Program-made: the position numbers and the translations under genes
Assembly: GCA_946645735.1 (NCBI GenBank)
Contig: CAMPCK010000070.1
Coordinates: 1 to 5,720 of the forward strand
Direction: 5' to 3'
DNA from: an uncultured Clostridia bacterium
Lineage (GTDB): Bacteria > Bacillota_A > Clostridia > Peptostreptococcales > Anaerovoracaceae
DNA length: 5,720 nt
Notes under the pieces: generated by a model
The model's input: the letters and a program-made list of their open reading frames with translations, nothing else
Databases searched by the model: none
What the model was told of the DNA's origin: nothing
Shown: positions 1 through 5,245 of the stretch, piece after piece
How the letters are laid out: each line of letters begins with the position of its first letter
How positions within the stretch are numbered: position 1 is the stretch's first letter

Positions 1-719
1 CCGGGCGCGATGCCGTAATCAAAGTTAGGAATGGACTGACCGCCGTGCTGGTCATTCTGATTGGACTGAATGGCGATACAGGCTAAGGCAGCATAGCTCT
101 CTATGTCATTGGGTTCTCTCAGATGTCCGTGTCCTGTGCTGAAGCCTCCCTCGAGAAGCTTGGCAATATCGATCTGGCAGCAGGTCATGGTCAGTGTGTA
201 GAAGTCCATATCGTGGATATGGATGTCTCCGTCCTCATGGGCCTTTACGTGCTTGGGATCGATAACATACATCTTGTAGAATTCCTTGGCGCCTTCAGAA
301 CCATATTTAAGCATGGTTCCCATGGCGGTGTTTCCGTCGATGTTTGCGTTCTCACGCTTGATGTCATTATCCTTGGCATCCTTAAAAGTGAGATCCTCAT
401 ATATTCTCATGAGCTTCGTGTTCATTTCACGGGCTCTGGTACGCTCAGCTCTGTAAAGGATGTATTCCTTGGCTGTTCTTGCGTGGCCGTTTTCGATGAG
501 GACCTTTTCTACGGCGTCCTGGATCTGTTCTACAGTGGGCACCTGGTTGTGGCAGACATCTATGAGATAGTCCTCTACCTCCTGTGCGATCTCAAGGGAA
601 AGGTCATGATCCTTACCCCCAAGAACTTGTGCTGCCTTGAAAATGGCGTCGGCTATCTTATTGATATCATAATCAACGGTACGGCCGTCGCGCTTTACGA
701 TTTTTTTGATTCCGTTCAT
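1..719 (-). CDS. nrdD: Anaerobic ribonucleoside-triphosphate reductase (class III), N-terminal part, cut by window edge
   Basis: Class III ribonucleotide reductase: an oxygen-sensitive glycyl-radical enzyme that makes deoxyribonucleotides from ribonucleoside triphosphates in the cytoplasm of anaerobes, activated by NrdG. The first 239 codons are here with no stop; the rest, including the C-terminal glycyl-radical and zinc sites, lies beyond base 1. Residues about 3-95 (start MNGIKKIVKRDGRTVDYD) are an ATP-cone, the allosteric nucleotide-sensing domain. The catalytic domain then begins: DGDIHIHDMDFYTLTMTCCQ near 163-182, GGFSTGHGHLREPND near 191-205 and SNQNDQHGGQSIPNFDYG near 219-236, all typical of Firmicutes NrdD. 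Cys180-Cys181 lie where E. coli NrdD has its catalytic-domain cysteine (assignment inferred). The ATG at 719 is supported by AAAGGAG at 732-726, six bases upstream. Its own promoter and NrdR-like boxes lie upstream, so it is not part of the aro-lar operon. Confidence 0.96.
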   Translation of the reverse strand, partial: MNGIKKIVKRDGRTVDYDINKIADAIFKAAQVLGGKDHDLSLEIAQEVEDYLIDVCHNQVPTVEQIQDAVEKVLIENGHARTAKEYILYRAERTRAREMNTKLMRIYEDLTFKDAKDNDIKRENANIDGNTAMGTMLKYGSEGAKEFYKMYVIDPKHVKAHEDGDIHIHDMDFYTLTMTCCQIDIAKLLEGGFSTGHGHLREPNDIESYAALACIAIQSNQNDQHGGQSIPNFDYGIAP

Positions 720-764
720 GGATGACTCCTTTCTTTTGGTGAGCACTTGAGGTTGTCGTTAAGA

Positions 765-780
765 CCACAACATCTTGTGG
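765..780 (-). promoter_or_regulatory. NrdR box, promoter-proximal, just downstream of the nrdD -10
   Basis: The 16-mer CCACAACATCTTGTGG has perfect 6-bp inverted arms (CCACAA/TTGTGG). It matches the recalled NrdR consensus acaCwAtATaTwGtgt at 12 of 16 positions, including the C, A, A, T, T, G core. NrdR is the ATP-cone repressor of ribonucleotide reductase genes and normally binds paired boxes about 31-32 bp apart. This copy would sit at about +5 to +20 of the nrdD transcript, so binding would block early elongation or polymerase placement. A weaker partner lies exactly 32 bp away. Confidence 0.82.
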
Positions 781-790
781 CTCGAGTACT

Positions 791-819
791 ACTATAATAC
801 CAAATTTTGGGTTTGTCAA
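791..819 (-). promoter_or_regulatory. Sigma-A promoter of nrdD
   Basis: On the minus strand TTGACA (819-814) is a perfect -35 hexamer. It is followed by a 17-base spacer and TATAGT (796-791), a five-of-six match to the -10 consensus. The expected transcription start is near 785, giving a 5' leader of about 65 nt before the nrdD ATG. It is the only near-consensus promoter I found in the intergenic region, and it lies after the terminator-like hairpin at 837-873, so nrdD should be transcribed independently. Confidence 0.85.
797..812 (-). promoter_or_regulatory. NrdR box, promoter-distal, inside the nrdD promoter spacer
   Basis: On the minus strand the 16-mer ACCCAAAATTTGGTAT contains the NrdR core positions C4, A6, A8, T9, T11 and G13, and about 11 of 16 consensus positions overall. 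Its centre is a small inverted repeat (CCAAA/TTTGG on the plus strand). It starts 32 bp from the better box at 765, which is the usual pair spacing of about three helical turns, and it fills the -35/-10 spacer. Alone it would be weak; the spacing and the target gene make it credible. Confidence 0.6.
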
Positions 820-836
820 TAGGTATTTTTCCAAGC

Positions 837-873
837 AAAAACACGCCTGAAGCCTTAAAAATCAAGCGTGTTT
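837..873 (-). terminator. Intrinsic terminator-like hairpin upstream of nrdD
   Basis: AAACACGC (839-846) pairs with GCGTGTTT (866-873). The stem extends by four more pairs (847-850 with 862-865, one G-U wobble) around an 11-base loop. Read on the minus strand the stem ends in a run of five Ts, partly inside the stem. It would end transcripts arriving from the structured RNA segment and insulate the nrdD promoter. Plus-strand activity is less likely because the T run there (881-886) is seven bases away from the stem. Confidence 0.6.
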
Positions 874-932
874 ACATAAGTTTTTTGAGAGTAAATCGAA
901 GTTTTTTTGATGTTTTTTTGCAAAAACACAAG

Positions 933-948
933 GCACAAGATGTAGTAA
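933..948 (-). promoter_or_regulatory. Additional NrdR-like box at the 3' edge of the structured RNA segment
   Basis: On the minus strand this 16-mer reads TTACTACATCTTGTGC. It shares the ten bases ACATCTTGTG with the best nrdD box and has every core NrdR position (C4, A6, A8, T9, T11, G13). It lies 168 bp from that box, sixteen turns at 10.5 bp per turn, well outside normal pair spacing. It could be a distal operator, a box for an unseen promoter, or a chance match in RNA-coding sequence. Confidence 0.35.
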
Positions 949-1144
949 TAAGGAGTTAGCGAAGGCATATTCAGGATCTTCTCTCCTGCTGAGCCGGACT
1001 CATAATACAGCGATCTGATGCCGTGCCCGGAGCGAACCCCCTTCTCTATGGGGTCCGCTCGGACATCTATGCATACTCCTTCCCTACATTAGCACTGTAA
1101 TGGTACGAATTTCTCGTCCATTACCTACAATATATCCCTCCTTA
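949..1144 (-). ncRNA. Structured non-coding RNA candidate, family not identified
   Basis: This segment folds on the minus strand into a closed multi-branched structure. A 7-bp closing helix joins TAAGGAG (1144-1138) to CTCCTTA (955-949). Inside are: a hairpin at 1124-1097 (7 + 4 bp, one bulged A); an inner helix, GAAGG (1082-1078) with CCTTC (965-961), continued by TAT (1075-1073) with ATA (970-968); an 11-bp hairpin GAGCGGACCCC (1060-1050) with GGGGTTCGCTC (1040-1030), extended outward by TGTCC/GGGCA around one bulged base; and CAGGA (988-984) with TCCTG (976-972) closing a 7-base loop. It has no meaningful reading frame and is more GC-rich than the flanks. It lies between two terminators, so it probably has its own promoter; only a weak TTGTCG, 18-base spacer, TGTAGT option is visible upstream. 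Size and branching recall the raiA-motif class, but I cannot confirm any family. The strand is favoured by the flanking terminators. Confidence 0.55.
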
Positions 1145-1196
1145 GCGGAATCGTCAATCTACACAAAACTACATGTTTTCCTGCAATTTTTCGACA

Positions 1197-1234
1197 ATAA
1201 AAAACAAAACCTTGCTATTATGCAAAGTTTTGTT
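1197..1234 (-). terminator. Rho-independent terminator ending the aro-lar-GNAT operon
   Basis: AACAAAAC (1203-1210) pairs with GTTTTGTT (1227-1234). After one mismatch TTGC pairs with GCAA around a six-base loop. On the minus strand the stem runs directly into TTTTTTATT. It lies 17 bases past the stop of the acetyltransferase gene, so it should end the long operon and isolate the structured RNA downstream. Confidence 0.85.
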
Positions 1235-1250
1235 CACACATATTTTCATA

Positions 1251-1781
1251 TCATATATAGTATTCTTCCCTAAGAATCGACATGAGATTTAAATCAATAT
1301 ATTTTTTATTTTTCTTTCCGGAGTGGCGCATGCAGCCCTCGTCTCTGAAGCCGCATTTGAGGTAGAGCTGGTGTGCGGGCTCGTTTCCTGTGACATAGTC
1401 CAGGGTTATTCTCTCGCAGCCCAGTTCATCGAAACCGTATTTCAGGGCGCACCTTAAGGCATCCTCTCCAAGGCCCAGACCCCTGAGACCAAGCTCTCCG
1501 ATATATATCCTTGTGATATCCATGGAGTCGTAGTGGGAGTTTATGGATGAGATGTACACGCGGCCGATGGGCGCGTTGCTGTCTTTCATGCAGATGGTGA
1601 AGTCGATCTGGGTCGGGTCGTCTGCCCTGCCACTGATCTCATCCGCGATCTCCATGAGATCCCGTCCCTCATTAATAGTAAAGAAATCCGTGACTTCAGG
1701 TTTCGTTTCCCAGTATGCAAATAACTCCCAGTCAGCTTCTATGGTTTCTCTTAAATATACTTTTTCGCCTTCGATTCTCAT
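1251..1781 (-). CDS. GNAT-family N-acetyltransferase (RimJ/RimL-like)
   Basis: A 176-residue acyltransferase that should move an acetyl group from acetyl-CoA to an amine, in the cytoplasm. The length and the opening VYLRETIEADWELFAYWETK resemble the RimJ/RimL branch, which acetylates protein N-termini or small molecules. The CoA-binding motif A is near 91-110: beta strand IYIGELG, then R100-G-L-G-L-G105, the R/Q-x-x-G-x-G/A pyrophosphate loop. Motif B follows with TLDYVTGNEPAHQLYLKCGF (127-145), where N133, A136 and the Y140 region are typical of the fold. The substrate cannot be read from the sequence. It starts 29 bases after larC stops, with AGAGGA (1793-1788) six bases before the ATG, and a strong terminator follows, making it the last operon gene. 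Any link to cofactor or shikimate metabolism is inference. Confidence 0.9.
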   Translation of the reverse strand: MRIEGEKVYLRETIEADWELFAYWETKPEVTDFFTINEGRDLMEIADEISGRADDPTQIDFTICMKDSNAPIGRVYISSINSHYDSMDITRIYIGELGLRGLGLGEDALRCALKYGFDELGCERITLDYVTGNEPAHQLYLKCGFRDEGCMRHSGKKNKKYIDLNLMSILREEYYI

Positions 1782-1810
1782 AAATCTTCCTCTTTATATA
1801 TACAGCCCCG

Positions 1811-3091
1811 TCAGGTTCTGTCGTCAAAGTCTTCCTCTTCCGTTTCGAAGTATGTACCTTCGTTCTTTTCCAGGGCCTTGACCACCTCGTCAATGGACAC
1901 GCCTTCGCCGTGGGCAATGGCTGCCAGGTCGTCGTACTCGTACTTTTCGCGGATGACGCCGTAGCCCGCAGACTGTTTTTTGCGTATCTCGCCGAAGGGT
2001 GAATCCACGGTAACAACCTCGCGCTTAAGTGAATATCTTTTGCTGATGTTCTCGCGGATCCCCAGGGTCGTGGTGTATCTGAAAATGGCTTCCACCATGG
2101 TGTCGCGCTTGTCCTCGCGGCACATGACGGTGAGGACGACTCCGGGACGGAATTTTTTCATGTGGACGGAGGTGGTATATACTTCCACTGCCCCCAGTTC
2201 AAAAAATCTGTCGCAGGCAAATCCTATCCTCTCGGGAGTCATATCGTCCAGGTTCACCGTGAGTTCAACGATCTTATCCGTGTTTCCGGCTTCCTCGCCA
2301 AGGATTGCGCGGACGGCGTTGAGCTGGGCGAAGTCTTTTTTGCCCATGCCGTAGCCCATGGCCTCTGCCTTTATCACGGGCTGCTCTCCAAATTCTTTTG
2401 CAAAATATTTAAGCACGGCAGCTCCTGTAGGCGTGCACATTTCTCCGTCCAGGTCCCCTGCGTAAGCCGGGATGCCCATGAGGATGTTGGCTGTTGCAGG
2501 CGCGGGCACGGGAAGAATTCCGTGGGCGCAGTGTACGTGGCCTTTTCCGGTGCGAACCGGTGATGCCATGATTCTGTCAGATCCAATCCTGTTTATAAGG
2601 TAGCAGCAGGCGGTTACGTCGGCCACCGCATCCATGGTGCCTACCTCGTGAAAATGGATCTCGGTCACGGGTTCTCCGTGGACTTTGGATTCTGCTTCTG
2701 CGATGATCTTGTATATGTTGATGGCATCCTGCTTTACCTTTTCGGGTGCAGAGGTGCCGTTTATGATCTTCTCTATATCAGCCATGGATCTATGGTGGTG
2801 ATGTCCGTGGCCGTGATCGTGGTCGTGGTGATCATCGTCGTGCTCATGATGGTGCTCGTGCCCCTCGTGCATGTCCTCCGTCACCTCTTCAGCGCCGTCT
2901 ATCAGAACTCTGGCAGAGGTTCCCGTCACACCCATCTTCTGAGTTTTTTCAATCACATATTCCACGCCGGGGATCCCAAGAGCATTGAGTTCCGCCTCAA
3001 CTGCTTTTATGTCTCCCGTAACTTCAGCAAGGGCCGCTGTCAGCATGTCCCCTGCTGCTCCCATGGAACAATCAATATATAAAGTCTTCAT
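1811..3091 (-). CDS. larC: LarC, nickel insertase for the nickel-pincer nucleotide cofactor
   Basis: LarC uses CTP to insert nickel into the dithiolated pyridinium mononucleotide made by LarB and LarE, the last step of NPN cofactor synthesis. The 426 residues fit a full-length LarC (old DUF111): start MKTLYIDCSMGAAGDMLTAA, FHEVGTMDAVADV near 147-159, CAHGILPVPAPATANIL near 188-204 and CTPTGAAVLKYF near 219-230. The LarC2 part begins near 275 with NLDDMTPERIG, followed by MKKFRPGVVL (311-320). A histidine-rich loop at 75-100 has 15 His in 26 residues and probably holds nickel. In Lactobacillus plantarum the two halves are joined by programmed frameshifting; here they are one uninterrupted frame. 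The start has a very strong site, AAGGAGG (3105-3099), seven bases upstream, and overlaps the larB stop as TAATG. The acidic tail ETEEEDFDDRT is probably disordered. Confidence 0.95.
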   Translation of the reverse strand: MKTLYIDCSMGAAGDMLTAALAEVTGDIKAVEAELNALGIPGVEYVIEKTQKMGVTGTSARVLIDGAEEVTEDMHEGHEHHHEHDDDHHDHDHGHGHHHHRSMADIEKIINGTSAPEKVKQDAINIYKIIAEAESKVHGEPVTEIHFHEVGTMDAVADVTACCYLINRIGSDRIMASPVRTGKGHVHCAHGILPVPAPATANILMGIPAYAGDLDGEMCTPTGAAVLKYFAKEFGEQPVIKAEAMGYGMGKKDFAQLNAVRAILGEEAGNTDKIVELTVNLDDMTPERIGFACDRFFELGAVEVYTTSVHMKKFRPGVVLTVMCREDKRDTMVEAIFRYTTTLGIRENISKRYSLKREVVTVDSPFGEIRKKQSAGYGVIREKYEYDDLAAIAHGEGVSIDEVVKALEKNEGTYFETEEEDFDDRT

Positions 3092-3852
3092 TATCTGTCC
3101 TCCTTGAAATGCATGTGATTGATCATGGATGCGCTGTAGGCTGCGCCGAAGCCGTTATCGATGTTGACAACAGTTACCCCTGATGCGCAGGAGTTCATCA
3201 TGGCAAGAAGCGCCGTGAGCCCCTCAAAGGATGCGCCGTAGCCCACGCTTGTGGGAACAGCGATCACCGGGCAGTCAGCAAGGCCTCCGATAACGGAAGC
3301 AAGTGCTCCTTCCATGCCGGCAATGGCGATTATAACCGTTGCCGTCATGATCTGATCCATATGAGAAAGAGTCCTGTGAAGGCCTGCCACTCCGCAGTCG
3401 TAAGCCCTTTCCACGCGGTTTCCCAGGGCTTCTGCCGTGACAGCAGCCTCTTCAGCAACCGGTATGTCGCTTGTGCCTGCTGTTATCACCAGCACCGTTC
3501 CGATGCCGTCAGGTTCAGGCATTCCGCCCATAACACCGATCCTGCCTTCTTTGTAATATTTAAATCCATCCAAATCACTGAGAGCTGCGGCCTTCTCTTC
3601 ATCTATCCTAGTGATCAGAATGTGCTCCTGTCCGCGCTCCTTCATGGCGGATACGATGCCTCTTATCTGCTCCGCGGTCTTGCCCGCCCCATAGATCACT
3701 TCCGGTGTTCCCTGGCGGACAGCCCTGTGCATGTCAACCTTGGCATACCCGATATCCACAAAAGGCGCCTTCCTGATCATGACCTCGGCTTCCTCTTCAG
3801 TGATTTTTCCTGATTTGATTCCTTCAACTAGTTCTTTTACGTAATTGCTCAT
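3091..3852 (-). CDS. larB: LarB, pyridinium-3,5-biscarboxylic acid mononucleotide synthase
   Basis: LarB carboxylates the pyridine ring of nicotinic acid adenine dinucleotide and cleaves off AMP, the first step of NPN cofactor synthesis. The 253 residues fit the family. The N-terminal part has the signature FVDIGYAKVDMHRAVRQG (31-48) and PEVIYGAGKT (50-59). The C-terminal half, about 118-245, is a PurE/AIR-carboxylase-like domain with ITAGTSDIPVAEEA, AGMEGALASVIGGL, VPTSVGYGASFEGLTALL and NIDNGFGAAYSA. Cys222 (in NSCASG) and Glu181 (in AGMEGA) match the L. plantarum residues Cys221 and Glu180, the cysteine forming a covalent link to the substrate ring (recalled from published work; alignment inferred). 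The start overlaps the larE stop as ATGA and has only a poor ribosome site, so translation probably depends on coupling with larE. Confidence 0.96.
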   Translation of the reverse strand: MSNYVKELVEGIKSGKITEEEAEVMIRKAPFVDIGYAKVDMHRAVRQGTPEVIYGAGKTAEQIRGIVSAMKERGQEHILITRIDEEKAAALSDLDGFKYYKEGRIGVMGGMPEPDGIGTVLVITAGTSDIPVAEEAAVTAEALGNRVERAYDCGVAGLHRTLSHMDQIMTATVIIAIAGMEGALASVIGGLADCPVIAVPTSVGYGASFEGLTALLAMMNSCASGVTVVNIDNGFGAAYSASMINHMHFKEDR

Positions 3853-4598
3853 TTTCTGTATTCCGGATCGAGGCTTACTCCGTCAAAAAATCTCATTATG
3901 TTCCCCTCGATATCCTCTTTGTTTATTTTGTAAAGTTCGCTGTGTTCTTCCCTTATCTGAACAAGGGCATTATCTCCTCTTACCCGGACCCTGAAATCCC
4001 TGAATCCCAGATCCGCCATGAAACCCTCGCACTCTTCAACAGCCTTTAAAGTTCTGTAAAGAATCTTCTGATCCGTCTGGATTCTGGTTGCAAGACAGGC
4101 ATAGGCCGGCTTGTCCCAGGTAAAAAGCCCCGCTTCATGAGATAGCTCCCGGATGCGTGCTTTGGTGAGACCGCACTCACGTAAGGGCGACCGCACACCG
4201 TATTCTCTAAGTGCGCGTACCCCGGGGCGGTCGCCCGGATCATCCGAGGCGTTGGTGCCGTCCAGGATAACCTGATAACCGTCCTGGTATGCTTTGTCCA
4301 TAATAGCACGGAAAATGTGTTTTTTGCAATAGTAACAGCGATCCTTTGGGTTGGATTCCACCATGGGGTCTCCCAGAACATCCAGGTAGATCACGGTCAT
4401 CTCCGCACCAAGCTCCTCCGCCAGGCGCTTAGCGTCATTAAATTCAAACTCCGGCTGGAAGTCAGTCTTGACATAGTAGGCGTGAAGGTCTGCGCCGGCA
4501 TTTAGCGCCTCATAGAGAAGATATGCCGAATCAACCCCGCCTGAAAATGCCAGCGCTGCCTTGGGGTTTTCTTTAAAGAAGTCTTTTAAGTCTTTCAT
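3849..4598 (-). CDS. larE: LarE, ATP-dependent sulfur transferase for the nickel-pincer cofactor, three-cysteine type
   Basis: LarE adenylates the substrate carboxylates and converts them to thiocarboxylates, giving the two sulfur ligands of nickel. The 249 residues fit the family. The PP-loop ATP pyrophosphatase motif SGGVDSAYLLYE is at 19-30, and DGTNASDDPGDRPGVRAL at 113-130 is a strong LarE signature. Cys168 in CLATRI corresponds to the L. plantarum cysteine (Cys176) that gives up its sulfur and is destroyed. Here C88 and C91 (RCYYCKKH) are also present, so C88, C91 and C168 form a trio as expected of the [4Fe-4S]-dependent LarE described in Thermotoga maritima. That would make this enzyme catalytic rather than sacrificial (inference). 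The start overlaps the aroQ stop as ATGA, with GGGAG (4610-4606) seven bases upstream inside aroQ. Confidence 0.95.
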   Translation of the reverse strand: MKDLKDFFKENPKAALAFSGGVDSAYLLYEALNAGADLHAYYVKTDFQPEFEFNDAKRLAEELGAEMTVIYLDVLGDPMVESNPKDRCYYCKKHIFRAIMDKAYQDGYQVILDGTNASDDPGDRPGVRALREYGVRSPLRECGLTKARIRELSHEAGLFTWDKPAYACLATRIQTDQKILYRTLKAVEECEGFMADLGFRDFRVRVRGDNALVQIREEHSELYKINKEDIEGNIMRFFDGVSLDPEYRK

Positions 4599-5245
4599 TT
4601 TACATCTCCCAAAATATTATACAGCCCGTCCTCTGATAGGACTCCCCTCTTCATGCCTTCGGGGAAGTAGCCTTCTTCGTCCTTTTCAAAGTCGGAGCGC
4701 CATTCTTTGGAATAATACTTTTCGAGGGCTGTCACGTCGGACCTGAACTCCTTGTATTTGCTGCCGCTCTTAAGGGCCTCTGCCACACGGTCCATGGCAG
4801 CCTCCATGCGCTTCACCCTGTCGTAATCTGCCAAAAAATCCACAGCCTCAATGTATCCGTCGAAGCCCTTTCCCACTATGGTCTTAAGGGCATAAAGGGA
4901 CACATATGAAAACTTCCTGAATTCCTCGCGCTCATTTATGTCTGTCAGATGCACCTCCGCCGTCGGGAGCCCCACAGCCTTAAGGGCATCAAGGATGGCG
5001 ACAGATGTGTGGGTGTAACCCGCAGCATTTATGATAATGGCATCCTCGTTCCAGAGAGCCTTCTGGATGGCATCCACTATTGCCCCCTCATGGTTTGACT
5101 GAAAGAAGCTGACCTTGACTCCAAGTTCTTTGCATCTCTTGGTTATCATATCCTCAAGGTCTGCCAGGGTTCCCTTGCCATAAAGCTCCGGCTCCCTGAT
5201 CCCAAGCATATTCAGATTTGGTCCGTTTATAACTAAAATCTTCAT
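4595..5245 (-). CDS. aroQ: Type II 3-dehydroquinate dehydratase fused to a C-terminal DUF4298-like domain
   Basis: Converts 3-dehydroquinate to 3-dehydroshikimate, step three of the shikimate pathway. Residues 1-140 are a complete type II dehydratase: NGPNLNMLGIREPELYG (7-23) with flexible-lid Arg17 and catalytic Tyr22, FFQSNHEG (47-54), INAAGYTHTS (72-81) with Asn73 and His79, and EVHLTDINEREEFR (97-110) with His99 and Arg110. These match Mycobacterium tuberculosis AroQ R19, Y24, N75, H81, H101 and R112 at a constant offset of two. Type II enzymes are normally about 145-150 residues; this one has 216. The extra tail, about 141-216, opens with a helix (VKRMEAAMDRVAEAL) and contains LEKYYSKEWRSDFEKDE (174-190) and KRGVLSEDGLYNIL (199-212), which I recognise as DUF4298-like, a short family usually seen as a separate protein. 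The ATG directly follows the aroA stop (TAG|ATG), with AGAGGAA inside the end of aroA. Confidence 0.95.
   Translation of the reverse strand: MKILVINGPNLNMLGIREPELYGKGTLADLEDMITKRCKELGVKVSFFQSNHEGAIVDAIQKALWNEDAIIINAAGYTHTSVAILDALKAVGLPTAEVHLTDINEREEFRKFSYVSLYALKTIVGKGFDGYIEAVDFLADYDRVKRMEAAMDRVAEALKSGSKYKEFRSDVTALEKYYSKEWRSDFEKDEEGYFPEGMKRGVLSEDGLYNILGDVK

Noticed and set aside
123..725. 200-residue open frame on the plus strand
   Set aside because: It is antisense to nrdD, whose minus-strand translation gives clear family motifs. The plus frame has no recognisable domain and no ribosome site.
1003..1077. 24-codon minus-strand frame beginning ATGCAT after AAGGAG
   Set aside because: The ribosome site is only two or three bases from the ATG, and the frame sits inside the helices of the structured RNA with no plausible peptide character.
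949..1144. 6S RNA or cobalamin riboswitch as the identity of the structured RNA
   Set aside because: 6S RNA is a rod with one central bubble, but this has a strong hairpin within the closing stem. The GCCACTG element and B12 box expected of a cobalamin riboswitch are absent, and nrdD has its own promoter downstream of the segment.
1732..2016. 94-residue minus-strand frame overlapping the end of larC and the start of the acetyltransferase
   Set aside because: It is an out-of-frame reading of larC, with low-complexity Lys/Arg/Thr composition and no ribosome site. Both overlapping genes are well supported.
2648..3082. 144-residue plus-strand frame rich in Val, resembling a membrane protein
   Set aside because: It is the complement of the histidine-rich part of larC; His codons read backwards give Val and Met runs. 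larC is unambiguous.
3361..3813. 150-residue plus-strand frame
   Set aside because: It lies fully antisense to larB, which has full-length family similarity. No domain or ribosome site supports it.
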